Source: Aeromicrobium sp. Root472D3
GTDB lineage: Bacteria > Actinomycetota > Actinomycetes > Propionibacteriales > Nocardioidaceae
NCBI RefSeq assembly: GCF_001426485.1
Contig: NZ_LMET01000001.1
Location: 296,844 to 360,843 of the forward strand
Length of the DNA: 64,000 nt
Direction: 5' to 3'
A program made the position numbers and the translations under genes. A model generated the notes under the pieces. That model was not told the DNA's origin. It searched no databases and worked only from the letters and a program-made list of their open reading frames with translations. Of the stretch, positions 8,525 through 19,400 are shown piece by piece (position 1 is the first letter of the stretch; each line of letters starts with the position of its first letter).

Positions 8525-9078
8525 ATGGGCCGACTGATCTACTCGTGCAACGTCTCGCTCGACGGCTACTCGGCCGACGCCGAGGGGCGATTCGACTGGT
8601 CGCAGCCCGACGAGCAGGTGCACGCCGTCACCGCCGACCTGCTGCGCCCCATGGGCACGCACCTGTACGGGCGACGGATGTACGACGTCATGGTGTTCTG
8701 GGAGACGGTCGACGACCCCGATCCGTTCATGGTCGACTTCGCCCGGCTGTGGCGGGCCGCCGACAAGGTCGTCTACTCGCGCACGCTGACCGAGCCGTCC
8801 AGCGACCGCACGCGCATCGAGCGCGACTTCGACGTCGACGCCGTGCGCGCGCTCGTCGAGGAGTCCGCGACGGACGTGCTGATCGGCGGCGCCGAGCTGG
8901 GCGGCCAGGCCATCGCGGCGGGCCTGGTCGACGAGCTCCACACCTTCGTGCACCCCGTGCTGATCGGCGGTGGCACGCGCTGGCTGCCCGACGGCGTCCG
9001 CGTCGACCTCGAGCTCGTCGACGAGCACCGCTTCGGCGGTGTCGTGCACCTGCACCACCGCGTCTCGCGGGACGACCG

Positions 9079-9082
<4 letters not shown>
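8525..9082 (+). CDS. DHFR/RibD C-terminal-domain family reductase
   Basis: 185 residues. MGRLIYSCNVSLDGYSAD, LYGRRMYDVMVFWE, KVVYSRTL, VLIGGAELGGQAIAAGLVDE and HPVLIGGGTRWLP are the hallmarks of the RibD-C/YyaP-like branch of the dihydrofolate reductase fold. These are NADPH-dependent reductases whose substrates are mostly unknown. The stop overlaps the next gene's ATG, so the two are translated together. It is not an ordinary FolA and is not in a riboflavin cluster. Confidence 0.82.
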
Positions 9083-9549
<467 letters not shown>

Positions 9550-9937
9550 CGACGGCGCCACACCGCGCTGACGACGGCGTACGCCACCAGCACCAGCGTC
9601 AGCACGACCCAGCTGAGCACGTACGGCTTGCCGAGGATCGTCTCGTTGCCGGGCTTGCCCCCCTGGCCGCTGAGGACCGGCAGGAACGCGACGGTCAGCG
9701 TGCCCCACACGAGGAACGCCGTCGCCGATCCGCTGCGGAAGTGGGCCGGCAGCACCCGCGACGCGCCGTAGCCGATCGCCACCACGACGGGCGCCAGCAC
9801 AGCGTCGTGCAGGATGACGCCACCGGCGAGCCAGAACGCCTCGGACGTCAGCTGCTCGCGGGTGAAGTCGCGCATGAGCCACACGCCCCACAGACCGCAT
9901 CCGACACCGAGGGCGACCAGCAGCGCCCGCACGGCCC

Positions 9938-11107
9938 TCATGCGTCGACCTCGAGCCGGTTGACCCACTTGGTCTGGAACACGCCCGGACGGTTGGGGGC
10001 GATGAGCCGGGCCGGGTAGCCGTGGTCGATGTCGAGCTTCTCGCCGTTCAGCGAGAGGGCGAGCATCGTCCGGTCGTCCTTGACGACGTTGCCGACGACC
10101 CGCGACGAGCCGAAGGCGCCCTTGGTCTGCAGCGACCGCAGCACGACGTCCGCGTCGGGCTCGGCGCCGACCAGGGCCAGCAGGTCGCGCAGCGGGACGC
10201 CCGTCCACGTCGCGCTGCGGCTCCACCCCTCGACGCACGCGATCGGCAGCCGGTGCGTGCTCTGCGGCATCGCGAGCAGCTCGTCGCGCGACAGCGAGAC
10301 GGTGCGGTCGCCGGCGGTCACCTCGAGCCGCCAGGCGGGGTCGAGCGCCGTCTCGGACGTGCCCGCGCCGGCCGCGGTGCGGTTGACGGGCAGGTCCTGC
10401 GGGCCATCGCCGGGTCGCACCGAGAAGGCCGAGACCTTGCGCAGCCACGGCACCGACTGCCCGGCGGTCAGCAGCACCGCCAGGCCGGACGCCGCGAACG
10501 CGCCGCGCAGGACGGTCCGACGGGTCGGGGCGGACGGGTCGAGGTGCTCGTCGGGGTGCTCGATCGGCGCGCCGAGGGCCGTGCGGATGACGGGCAGCTT
10601 GACGCCGATGTGCACGACCAGCGAGCCGATCGCGACCCACGCCACGGCCTCGTGCGTCCGGCGGAAGCTGAACTCCCAGGGGTACCAGCCGATGATGTTG
10701 AGCGTCCCGCTCGCGAGCATGAAGAACGTCGAGCCCATCAGCGCGGCGATGGACGCCCGCTCGAGCACCTCGACGACCAGACCCCGTGCGCCGGTGGCCG
10801 GGCGGTTGAACAGCCGCGGGAACACCGACCAGAGCTTGACCAGCAGCAGCGGGATCGCGGCGGTGCCGGAGGCGATGTGCAGGCCCTGCGTCCAGCGGTA
10901 CAGCTGCGCCGGATTGGGGCTCAGCGTCAGCCACCCCGGGGTGCTGTACTGGAAGTGGCTCCACATGCCCGTCGCGAAGCAGACCGCGAAGCAGACGCCG
11001 AGGGCGGTGCCGACGCGGGCCGTCAGCGCCGTGCCGCGCGCCCGGCTCTCGAAGTCGTCGGGTCGCGGGATCCGTCGCTCGATGTCGGCGACGGTCGGCA
11101 GCCTCAC
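9938..11107 (-). CDS. Membrane-anchored molybdopterin-dependent oxidoreductase (sulfite-oxidase fold)
   Basis: 389 residues from a GTG that overlaps the methyltransferase stop (GTGA). The N-terminal half has about four to five membrane segments with spaced His residues (WSHFQY, GLHIASG, RRTHEAVAW, LVVHIGVK) resembling cytochrome b561-type heme domains. The C-terminal half, after SVPWLRK, is a molybdopterin-binding SUOX-type domain: HRLPIACVEGWSRSATWTGVPL contains the Cys expected to bind molybdenum, followed by DHGYPARLIAPNRPG. It is therefore probably an extracytoplasmic oxidoreductase coupled to the quinone pool. Substrate unknown. Confidence 0.78.
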   Translation of the reverse strand: MRLPTVADIERRIPRPDDFESRARGTALTARVGTALGVCFAVCFATGMWSHFQYSTPGWLTLSPNPAQLYRWTQGLHIASGTAAIPLLLVKLWSVFPRLFNRPATGARGLVVEVLERASIAALMGSTFFMLASGTLNIIGWYPWEFSFRRTHEAVAWVAIGSLVVHIGVKLPVIRTALGAPIEHPDEHLDPSAPTRRTVLRGAFAASGLAVLLTAGQSVPWLRKVSAFSVRPGDGPQDLPVNRTAAGAGTSETALDPAWRLEVTAGDRTVSLSRDELLAMPQSTHRLPIACVEGWSRSATWTGVPLRDLLALVGAEPDADVVLRSLQTKGAFGSSRVVGNVVKDDRTMLALSLNGEKLDIDHGYPARLIAPNRPGVFQTKWVNRLEVDA

Positions 11108-11748
11108 GCCGTGTCCCGCACCATCGTCGCGGTGTGGCGGGTGCCGACCGTGCGGGTCGAGACGACCCTCATGCCGGCCGCGGCGGCGACGTCGTCGATC
11201 GCGTCGAGACCGACGACGGCCCAGTCGAACGGCACCGAGAGCCGCCCGTCGACGCGCAGGCGTCGGCGCTCGCGCACCAGTCCGGTGCCGTGGTCGGCGA
11301 CCTCGGCGATGACCCTGCCGCCGGGCACCAGCACCTCGCCGACGCGGGCCAGCAGCCGGACGGGGTCGCCGCCGATGCCGAGGTTGCCGTCGGCGAGCAG
11401 CGCGTACGTCCAGCTCCCCTCGCCGGGGATCTTCGTGTAGACGTCGCGCAGCAGCGCCAGGGCACCGCGGTCGCGGGTCTGGCGGACCGCCTCCTGCGAG
11501 ACGTCGATGCCCATCGCGAAGACGTGGCGGGCGGCGAGCGCGCCGACGAGGCGTCCCGGCCCGCAGCCGATGTCGATCGTCTCGGCGTCGCACGGGTCGA
11601 TGAACAGCGCGCGGTCGACCCAGTCGGGCTCGGACGACCACATCGCGACGTCGAACGGCTCGATGCGGCCGACGTCGTCGACGACGTGCGTCGTCTTGCC
11701 GGTGAAGGCCGCGTCATAGGCGCTGACCGGGTCGAAGGCGAGACTCAT
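11104..11748 (-). CDS. SAM-dependent class I methyltransferase
   Basis: 214 residues. The SAM motif I appears as TIDIGCGPGRLVGALA, followed by AMGIDVSQEAV (motif II acidic residue) and VLVPGGRVIAEVADHG. The substrate is not evident. It sits as third gene in a five-gene operon, with ATGA overlaps on both sides, between a DUF2064 protein and a molybdopterin oxidoreductase. This constant coupling argues for one pathway. Confidence 0.82.
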   Translation of the reverse strand: MSLAFDPVSAYDAAFTGKTTHVVDDVGRIEPFDVAMWSSEPDWVDRALFIDPCDAETIDIGCGPGRLVGALAARHVFAMGIDVSQEAVRQTRDRGALALLRDVYTKIPGEGSWTYALLADGNLGIGGDPVRLLARVGEVLVPGGRVIAEVADHGTGLVRERRRLRVDGRLSVPFDWAVVGLDAIDDVAAAAGMRVVSTRTVGTRHTATMVRDTA

Positions 11749-12413
11749 GAGGTGGCCTCCGCCGACTCGTGGCGGCTGACGGCCTCGGCGAGGCGCGAGA
11801 TCGGGATGTCGGCGGCGATCGCGACCGCGTCGTCGTACGTGTCCATGTCGGCGAGGGTGCGCAGGGTCACGACGTCGCCACCGAGGGCCTCGACGGTCTT
11901 CGCGCCCGTGTCGTCGGCCGACATCTCGACGTCGAGGAGCCGTTCGGCCAGCGACGGGTCGGGCAGCCCGAGGAGCCACCACCCGCCGTCCGTGGCCGGG
12001 CCGACGACGATGCTGCCGAGCTCGACCATGCGGCCGGCGTCGAGGTAGTCGGCGACCAGCAGCTGGGGGGTGTCCATGCCGACCTGGACGATCCCGGTGC
12101 CGTCCTCGGCCGTCGCGGCGGCGTCGGCGTGCGCGTGGGCCAGGCGTTCGGCCAGGCCCTCGCCGCGCTGCGGGACGACGCGCAGCGGTTCGAGCGCGGC
12201 GGCGATCTCGTCGGCGCGGGCGGCCTTGGACAGGTCGCCGGTCATCGCGACCACGACGGGCCAGCCGACCGCCGACGCCGTCGCGAGCGTGTCGAGCAGG
12301 GCGGCGGCGGCGAGCTCGGCCGCGACGTCGTCGCCCACCGTCCGGGCGACGCGGGTCTTGGCCAGGCCGGGCACGGGCGCCTTCGCCACGACGAGCAGCG
12401 TGGGGGCGGTCAT
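11745..12413 (-). CDS. DUF2064/TIGR04282 family nucleotidyltransferase-like protein
   Basis: 222 residues. LLVVAKAPVPGLAKTRVA at the start, VVPQRGEGLAERLAHAH, VGMDTPQL and VVGPATDGGWWLLGL are typical of the DUF2064 group. That group has a GT-A-like fold related to CofC and MobA nucleotidyltransferases. Its members are regularly found next to GT2 glycosyltransferases, as here. The activity is unproven; transfer of a nucleotide or glycosyl group is likely by fold. ATGA overlaps on both sides. Confidence 0.82.
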   Translation of the reverse strand: MTAPTLLVVAKAPVPGLAKTRVARTVGDDVAAELAAAALLDTLATASAVGWPVVVAMTGDLSKAARADEIAAALEPLRVVPQRGEGLAERLAHAHADAAATAEDGTGIVQVGMDTPQLLVADYLDAGRMVELGSIVVGPATDGGWWLLGLPDPSLAERLLDVEMSADDTGAKTVEALGGDVVTLRTLADMDTYDDAVAIAADIPISRLAEAVSRHESAEATS

Positions 12414-13072
12414 CGCATGACCTTCGCGAAGTCGTGGGCGACGCGGACCGTGCCCTTGAGCGAGCCGGAGACCTTCGACTTCGTGCCCGCGGCGCGGCGG
12501 TCGTACGACACGTCGACCTCGCTGACCGTCCAGCCCGCGCGCGACGCCTTGAGCATCAGCTCGAGCGGGTAGCCGAAGCGCCGGTCCTGGACGTCGAGCG
12601 CCAGCAGGTCGTCGCGGCGGCACACCCGCATGGGGGCGAGGTCGTGGATGCCGAACGCGCTGCGGCGGCGGATCATGGTCGCCAGCGCCAGGGTCCCGGC
12701 GCGGGCGTGCCACGGCCACACCCCGCGCCCGACGGGCCGACGGCGACCGACCGCCATCGTCGCTCCTCCGTCACGCACGAGGTCGAGCATCGGCTCGAGC
12801 TCGTCCATGCGCATCGACGCGTCGCCGTCGATCACGGCGACGTACTCGGCCGTCGCGGCCAGCATCCCGGTGTGCACGGCGGCCCCGTACCCCGGACGGT
12901 GCTCGGTCACCACCTGCGCGCCCAACGAGCGGGCGACATCGGCCGTTCCGTCGGTCGATCCGTTGTCGACGACGATGACGTTCCAGCCCACCGGGACGTG
13001 CGCGAGCACGGTCGGGAGGGCCAGAGCCTCGTCCCGACACGGGATCACGACATCGCAGGTGCTCATGGTCAT
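12410..13072 (-). CDS. Family 2 glycosyltransferase (DPM1-like)
   Basis: 220 residues. First gene of the five-gene operon. VVIPCRDEALALP and VIVVDNGSTDGTADVA form the nucleotide-sugar binding region, VAVIDGDASM carries the acidic metal site, and GYPLELMLKASRAGWTVSEVDV fits the acceptor side of DPM1-like enzymes. No C-terminal membrane segments are present, so it is soluble or peripheral. A second ATG lies two codons in. It diverges from the polytopic membrane protein gene at 13173. Confidence 0.85.
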   Translation of the reverse strand: MTMSTCDVVIPCRDEALALPTVLAHVPVGWNVIVVDNGSTDGTADVARSLGAQVVTEHRPGYGAAVHTGMLAATAEYVAVIDGDASMRMDELEPMLDLVRDGGATMAVGRRRPVGRGVWPWHARAGTLALATMIRRRSAFGIHDLAPMRVCRRDDLLALDVQDRRFGYPLELMLKASRAGWTVSEVDVSYDRRAAGTKSKVSGSLKGTVRVAHDFAKVMR

Positions 13073-13133
13073 GGTTCGAACCTAGGGGTCGCGGCGCTTG
13101 GTCGCATGCGCAGGCGATGCGGCGCCACCCGAT

Positions 13134-13150
13134 CGTCAGGCTGATCTCAG
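13134..13150 (+). promoter_or_regulatory. Tandem TCAG-type box (MprA-like), upstream of the 13173 gene
   Basis: CGTCAG-GCTGA-TCTCAG, two hexamers 11 bp apart. After exactly 10 bp comes TAGGCT (13161-13166), a good TANNNT -10 box, and after another 6 bp the GTG start at 13173. The transcript is thus probably leaderless and the box occupies the -35 region, as expected for an activator site. The same architecture occurs at 40485 and 43078. It lies in the 100-bp gap shared with the divergent GT2 operon. Confidence 0.5.
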
Positions 13151-13172
13151 GCCGTCCACCTAGGCTGACGGC

Positions 13173-14471
13173 GTGCCCACGACCCTCACCCGCCCACGCG
13201 CCGCCGCCATCTCGGCCGCCGCGGGCCTGCTGCTCGTCGCCGCCTCGATGATCGTGCCGCTGTGGCTCGACGACGACGTCCGGGTCCACTTCCCCCCGCT
13301 GCACGCCGACTGGGACCCCCGGTTCGGCCTGCTGACGCTGCCCGCGATCGCGATCGGCCTGCTGCTCGTGGCCGTGCTGCCGCGGCTCGCGCGGGCCCTG
13401 CCGTGGCGTGCGCTGCTCGCGACGGCGTTCGCCACGACCTGGGTGTGGATCGTCGCGGTCGCGATGACCGAGGGCACCGAGGGGCTCGCGCGGACGTTCG
13501 AGCGTCGCCAGGAGTACGTGTACGACGCAAAGAGCGTCGGCTCGATCCACACGATGCTGCAGACGTTCATCGACCGCATCCCGATGGACGCGCCCGACAA
13601 CTGGTACGTCCACGTCGCGGGCCACCCGCCGGGAGCGCTGCTGTACTTCGTCGGCATCGACCGGCTCGGCATCACCGACCCGTTCTGGATCGGCGTCGTG
13701 TGCGTGACGATCGCGAGCACCGCGATCGTCGCCGTCATGATCACGCTGCGCACGCTCGGCTCCGAGGCGCTCGCCCGGTCCGCGATGCCGTGGATCGTCC
13801 TGGCCCCCACCGCGGTGTGGATGGGCGTCAACGGCGACGCGGTCTTCACGGCCGTCGCGGCGTGGGGGCTGGCGCTGCTGGCGGTGGCGGCGAAGCACCG
13901 GCGCGCACTGCCGGCCGTCGGCGCGGGCCTGCTGCTGGGCTACTGCGTCTACCTGTCGTACGGCCTGACGCTGCTGGGCGTCCTGGCGCTCGCGGTGCTG
14001 CTGATCGCCCGCTCGTGGCGTCCCCTGCCGTGGGCCGTCGGGGGCGCGCTCGTCGTCGCGGCGGCCTTCACGCTCGGCGGGTTCGCGTGGTGGGAGGCCT
14101 ACCCCGTCCTGCGCGAGCGCTACTACGACGGCATCGCGTCCGAGCGGGCGTTCTCCTACTGGGTGTGGGCCAACATCGCGGCCTGGACGTTCACGGCGGG
14201 GCTGGCCGTGTGGGCCGCGTTCCCGACGGCCGTGCGGGCCGTCCGCGAGCGCAACGTCCTGGCCCAGCTGGCGGCCGCGGCGGTGCTGACGATCGTCATC
14301 GCCGACCTGTCGGGCATGAGCAAGGCCGAGGTCGAGCGCATTTGGCTGCCCTTCACGATCTGGATCGTCGCGCTGCCGTCGCTCCTGCCCGAGCGCTGGC
14401 ACCGGCCGCTGCTGCTCAGCCAGGTCGTCCTCGCACTCCTGGCCCAGCAGCTGATCCTGACCCGCTGGTGA
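13173..14471 (+). CDS. Polytopic membrane protein, possible GT-C-type glycosyltransferase
   Basis: 432 residues with about 10 to 12 hydrophobic segments. The first periplasmic loop is long, with acidic DWDPRFG and a WYVHVAGHPPGALLYF region that resembles GT-C enzymes using lipid-linked sugars. There is no residue pattern I can call catalytic with certainty. The divergent arrangement with a DPM1-like GT2 operon supports a role in lipid-linked glycan transfer. The start is GTG, apparently leaderless, with a tandem TCAG-type box upstream. Confidence 0.65.
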   Translation: MPTTLTRPRAAAISAAAGLLLVAASMIVPLWLDDDVRVHFPPLHADWDPRFGLLTLPAIAIGLLLVAVLPRLARALPWRALLATAFATTWVWIVAVAMTEGTEGLARTFERRQEYVYDAKSVGSIHTMLQTFIDRIPMDAPDNWYVHVAGHPPGALLYFVGIDRLGITDPFWIGVVCVTIASTAIVAVMITLRTLGSEALARSAMPWIVLAPTAVWMGVNGDAVFTAVAAWGLALLAVAAKHRRALPAVGAGLLLGYCVYLSYGLTLLGVLALAVLLIARSWRPLPWAVGGALVVAAAFTLGGFAWWEAYPVLRERYYDGIASERAFSYWVWANIAAWTFTAGLAVWAAFPTAVRAVRERNVLAQLAAAAVLTIVIADLSGMSKAEVERIWLPFTIWIVALPSLLPERWHRPLLLSQVVLALLAQQLILTRW

Positions 14472-14474
14472 GCC

Positions 14475-15512
14475 CTAGCGGGTTCGCAGGGGGTCGGTGG
14501 CCAGGGCGGCGAGCCCGTCCTGCGGGGTGATCTCGGCCTCGAAGCCCAGGCCCGCCCTCGCCGCCTCAGGCGAGGCGACGACGTGGCGGACGTCGAACGC
14601 CCGGTAGTCGCCCGTCAGCACCGGCTCCCGGCCGCCCGCCGCCGCCGAGAGCGTCGAGGCCATCTCGCCGATCGTGAACGTCGTGCCCGACGCGACGTTG
14701 TACGGCGTCACGCCCGACGGGTGCGAGCCCACCTGCTCGATCGCGAGCACGTTGGCCCGCGCGATGTCGTGGACGTGCACGAAGTCGCGCACCTGCCGGC
14801 CGTCCTCGTACACGCGCGGCGCCTCGCCTCGGGCGATCGCCGACCGGAAGATCGCGGCCACCCCGGCGTACGGCGTGTCGGCGGGCATGCCCGGGCCGTA
14901 GACGTTGTGGTACCTCAGCGCGATCGCGCGGGAGCCTTCGAGCGTGCACCACGCGGACGCGTAGTGCTCCTGCGCGATCTTCGACGCGGCATAGCTCGTG
15001 CGCGGGATGAACGGGGTGTCCTCGGCGATGCGCCGCCACTCGATGTCGCCGCCGCACACGGGGCAGCGGGGGTCGTACCGGCCGGCCGACAGGTCGTCCT
15101 CGCGACGCACCGCCGGCGGGACGTCGCCGTGCTCGGGGCACGTGTAGCGGCCGTCGCCGTAGACGACCATCGACGACGCCAGCACCAGGTCGGCCACGCC
15201 GCGCCGGGCCATCGCGGCCAGCAGGCGGGCCGTGCCGGCGTCGTTGTGCTCGGCGTAGTCGGGCAGGTCCTGGGCGTCGACGCCGTTGCCGACCATCGCG
15301 GCTTGGTGGCACACGACGTCGATGCCGTCGAGGACGTCGTCGAGCCGGTCCGACCTCAGGTCGAGCCGCTCGAACCCCGGCGGACGCTCGCCGGGTCCGT
15401 GCGCCTTGTCGAGGAACATGTCGAGCTGGACGACGTCGTGGCCGCGCTCGCGGGCGATGCGTCCGATGTGGGTGCCGATGAAGCCCGCGGCACCGGTGAG
15501 CAGGATCCTCAT
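14475..15512 (-). CDS. NAD-dependent epimerase/dehydratase with zinc-ribbon-like insert
   Basis: 345 residues, extended SDR family. The NAD motif is LLTGAAGFIGTHI, and the catalytic dyad is YAASK (Tyr174, Lys178). Between the central strand and the active site there is an insertion with Cys125-x2-His128 and Cys150-x2-Cys153 that could bind one zinc ion. The enzyme otherwise resembles UDP-glucose 4-epimerases or dTDP-sugar dehydratases. Its start is 13 bp downstream of the MTA phosphorylase gene, so the two are probably co-transcribed. The substrate is unknown. Confidence 0.8.
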   Translation of the reverse strand: MRILLTGAAGFIGTHIGRIARERGHDVVQLDMFLDKAHGPGERPPGFERLDLRSDRLDDVLDGIDVVCHQAAMVGNGVDAQDLPDYAEHNDAGTARLLAAMARRGVADLVLASSMVVYGDGRYTCPEHGDVPPAVRREDDLSAGRYDPRCPVCGGDIEWRRIAEDTPFIPRTSYAASKIAQEHYASAWCTLEGSRAIALRYHNVYGPGMPADTPYAGVAAIFRSAIARGEAPRVYEDGRQVRDFVHVHDIARANVLAIEQVGSHPSGVTPYNVASGTTFTIGEMASTLSAAAGGREPVLTGDYRAFDVRHVVASPEAARAGLGFEAEITPQDGLAALATDPLRTR

Positions 15513-15525
15513 GACAGCACCCGGC

Positions 15526-16329
15526 TCACGGCAGCTCGACCGGCAGGTCCATGCCGTCGACGGCGTGCGGGCACGCGCAGTCGCGGTCGGTGCCGAGGTT
15601 GCGCACGACGTCGGCCAGCACGCCCTTGAGCGTGTCGGTGTGGGCGGCGAAGACCTCGAAGACCGACTCCATGCTGACGGCCGACGCCTCGTCGACCCCG
15701 GCGTCGTGGTCGGTCACGAGCGCCACGGTGGCGTAGCAGAGCGCCAGCTCGCGGGCGAGGACCGCCTCGGGGTGGCCCGTCATGTTGACGACGGCCCAGT
15801 CCTGCGCGGCGTACCACTTCGACTCTGCGCGGGTCGAGAACCGCGGCCCCTCGATCACGACCATCGCGCCGCCGTCGACGGGGTCGTGGTCGCCCAGGCC
15901 GTCGAGCAGGTGGCCGCGCAGGCGCGAGCAGTACGGATCGGCGAACGAGACGTGGCACGCGCCGGAGTCGAAGTACGTCTGGTGGCGCCCGGAGGTGCGG
16001 TCGACCAGCTGGTCGGGCACGACGAACGTGCCCGGCCCGTGCTCGACCTGCAGGCCGCCCACGGCGCACGGCGCCAGCACCTGCCGGACGCCGATGCTGC
16101 GCAGCGCCCACATGTTGGCGAGGTACGGCACCCGGTGCGCCGGGAAGTCGTGGTGGGCGCCGTGCCGCGGCAGGAAGGCCACCGACCGTCCCCCGACCGT
16201 CCCGACCGAGATGGGGGCGGACGGCTTGCCGTACGGGGTGTCGACCTCGACCTGCTGCGGGTCGTCGAGGAACGTGTAGAAGCCGGATCCGCCGATCACG
16301 GCGACGTCCGGGCGGGGCGATGCGCTCAT
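15526..16329 (-). CDS. mtnP: S-methyl-5'-thioadenosine phosphorylase
   Basis: 267 residues, family length. The phosphate-binding IGGSGFYTF, FLPRHGAHHDFPAHRVPYLANMW, GTFVVPDQLVDRT, NMTGHPEAVLARELALCYA and VTDHDAGVD are MTAP/PNP family II signatures. The enzyme splits 5'-methylthioadenosine from polyamine synthesis into adenine and methylthioribose 1-phosphate. The substrate could also be purine nucleosides, but the MTGHPEA region favours MTA. It is downstream of a terminator and leads into the epimerase gene. Confidence 0.88.
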   Translation of the reverse strand: MSASPRPDVAVIGGSGFYTFLDDPQQVEVDTPYGKPSAPISVGTVGGRSVAFLPRHGAHHDFPAHRVPYLANMWALRSIGVRQVLAPCAVGGLQVEHGPGTFVVPDQLVDRTSGRHQTYFDSGACHVSFADPYCSRLRGHLLDGLGDHDPVDGGAMVVIEGPRFSTRAESKWYAAQDWAVVNMTGHPEAVLARELALCYATVALVTDHDAGVDEASAVSMESVFEVFAAHTDTLKGVLADVVRNLGTDRDCACPHAVDGMDLPVELP

Positions 16330-16345
16330 CCCCCGAGCATGGCAG

Positions 16346-16381
16346 GGGCGGCCCCCCTCCGCGAAAGGAGGGAGGCCGCCC
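16346..16381 (-). terminator. Hairpin terminator of the exported 1402-residue protein gene
   Basis: GGGCGGCCCCCCTCC and GGAGGGAGGCCGCCC pair over 15 bp with one mismatch around a GCGAAA loop. It lies 20 bp after the stop of the large gene and before the mtnP start. Confidence 0.75.
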
Positions 16382-16400
16382 GTCGGCGGTCAGGCAGCCG

Positions 16401-19400
16401 TCACCTGACCCGCAGCGTCACCTTCGGGGCTGTGCGGGCGCCGACGGTCGACGACCCGGCGTACAGGGCCCGCACCGAGTACGTGCCCTTGCGGAGCTTC
16501 GGCAGCCGCACCGTGACCCGGCCGTTGCGCACCGTCGCCGTGACCGTCCGCGTCACACCCTTGCGGGTCACCTTCACGGCGACCCGGCCGCCGGGACGCA
16601 GGCCGGGCGCCGTGACCGTCACCGTGACCTTGGCGCGCTGCGTCCGCTTGACCGACGACGTCGCGAGCCTCGAGCGCACCGCGGCGGACGTCTTGACGAC
16701 CGACACCACGACCTCGCTCGACGCCGACGGCGCCTGCACCGAGGCGTCGGCCGGGACGAACGTCGCGGTGACGCGGTGCGTGCCGACCGCGAGGGTAGAC
16801 GGCAGCCGCAGCCGGGCGACGCCGTTCGACAGCTCGGCCTGGCCGAGCACCGCACCGCCGTCGGCGAAGCGGACGACACCGCGAGCGCGTCCCGTGCCCT
16901 CCGACGTCACGGACGCCGTCAGGTCGACGACCCGGTCGGAGCCGTACGCCTGCGAGGTGGCCGACGCGAAGATCTCGGACGTCGTGGCGGCCGCGGCGGG
17001 GTCCGTCGGATCGGTCGGGTCCGTCGGATCGGTCGGGTCGACGGGGTCGGTGCCGATCTCGACGACGGCGGGTCGCGAGACCACCGAGCGTCCGGTCGCG
17101 TCGGTGACCCGCGCGAACCACAGCGAGCCGGCCGGCAGCGCGGCCACGTCGAACCTGGCCTCCGCCCCGGCCTCGACGGCCTGCGAACCCAGCGGGGACG
17201 ACGGAGCCGACACCGTCCACGCCTGCGTCGCCAGCGACTTGTCGACCAGCAGGTCGATCTTCGCGACGAACTCGTCGTCCTTCGCGAGGTAGCGGCCGTC
17301 CTGGTAGTCGTTGGCCGCCGTCCCGCGCATGCCCGGCTCGTCGTACTTGTACGCCTCGAACGAGTCGAGGTGCGGCGAGTACGAGTTCACCGCCATCAGC
17401 TCGGCGTCGACGTCGACCTGCAGCAGTCGCTGGAAGCCGCTGTCGCGGTCGAGCGTGTCGGCGCGGGGTGTGGGCTGCGTCGACCGGTAGCCCTGGTAGT
17501 CGGCCAGCATCTGGACGACGGTGCGCCCGGTCTCGCCGACGTTGCGCACCGCGACGGTGTCCTCGGCCAGCTCGATCGCGTCGGACTGCTCTCCCGTCAC
17601 CGGGTCGCCGTACTTGGTGGCGACACCGTGGTAGTGCCCGCCCAGCACGAGGAAGATGTTGTCGCTCGGTGCGATGAGGTCGCGCCAGAGCACCTCGCCG
17701 CGGGCGGTGTAGCGGTCGCCGCGGTTCTCGATCTCCTTCTCGGTGTTCAGGTAGCTGTGCGTGACGAGGACGACGTTGCGGTCGGGGTACGAGGCGGCGA
17801 TCTCCTTGGCCCACTCGATCTGCTCCGGCGACGGCCGGTACGGCAGCGACAGCGCGACGAAGTCGACACCGTTCTGCTCGAAGAAGTCGTAGTGGGCGCT
17901 GTTGTCGCCCTTCTTCCACGACCCTCCCCACCAGTCCTCGTCCTGGTACATCTCGGGGCCGAAGTACTCGTTGTACAGATCGGTGTTGCGGCCCCAGAAG
18001 CTGTCGTGGTTGCCGGGCAGGACGCCGTTCGGCACGTCCGCGTCGTTGAGGATCTGGTGGATCCTCCGCGCCGCGGCGAACTCCTTCTTCGCCCGCACGG
18101 GGTCGGCGTTGCCGCCGATCCAGTTCTCGACGATGTCGCCGCCGTTGGTGCTGTACGCGATCTTGCGCGCGTCGGCGTTCGCGACGACCCAGGTGGCCAT
18201 GCGGCGGAAGACGTCGCGGAAGCCCTCGGACAGGAACTGCGTGTCGGTCATGTGGTTGACCGCGAAGTCGTAGTCCTGCGGGTCGAGGAACGTCTGGTCG
18301 GACACGCCGATCTCGTCGACCGCGCCGCCCCGGACCCGCGGACCGTCGACCACCACGACGTTCGCGACGCCGTCGACGACCGACGCGGCGGGCAGCGTGG
18401 CGACGAGCGTCAGGTCGCCGTCGGCGCTCGGGTCGCCCTCGGCCAGCAGCTTCCACGCGGTGCCGTCCCAGCCGTGCACCTGGATCTCGTTGCGGGCCCG
18501 GGTCGTGCCGCTCCACGTGAACTCGACACCGCCGGCCGGCACCGACGCGACGGGGATCGCGTAGCGCTGGAACGGGTAGGTGTCCTGGCCGGCTCTCGTG
18601 GTGAGGGCGGGCGCCGTCGCGACGCGCCGCTCGCCCGTGATCGACAGCGAGGCGGGCAGCGTGGTCCGACGGGTGGATCCGGCGTACACGACGGTGCCCT
18701 CCTCGGCGCCGACGGGCGTCGACGTCAGCAGGTCGACCGTGAGGTCCCCACCGTCCTCGTCCTTCGTCGTGACCGTCGCACGGAACCCGTCGGTGCGGGC
18801 GCGGTCCGTGGCGTCGGGCGTCCCGGGCACGTGCTCGGTGGCGACCTCGACGGGGTCGGTCTCGCCCTTGAGCGGCTCGGTCGGGTCGACCCAGGCGACG
18901 TCGGCGAGCTCGCCGGGCGTGCGGCCCGGCGTCTTCATGAAGTTCTCCTCGTCGTCGTCCGTCGTGCGGGCCCGCTGGTACGACTCGCCCCGGTCGTTCT
19001 TGGTGGTGTTGCGCAGCTCGGAGCCGAACGCGACGCACGGGCTGTAGGTGACCGTCTCGTACACGCCGACCGCGTCGACCATCGCGCCCTTCGGGTCGCG
19101 CAGGTACAGGCCGTAGCCGTCGGTCTCGTTGAGCCCGACCGACCAGACGCCCTTGGCGATCGCGCGCAGGTCGGCCGGCGCGTTGTCGTCCGCCGCGACG
19201 TACGTCCCGCCCGGCTCGAGCGTCACGTCGCCGAGGTCGGGCACCTGGTAGCCGGCGTTGCCGCGCCCGTCGCCCTCGCAGCGGCTCAGCGAGTAGCCCT
19301 TGAGGTTGATCGGCGACGTGCCGTAGTTGGCGATCTCGACGAACTCGTCGTTGCTGCCGGCGCTGCCGGCGCCGACGAGCTCGCTGATGCGCAGGTCGTG

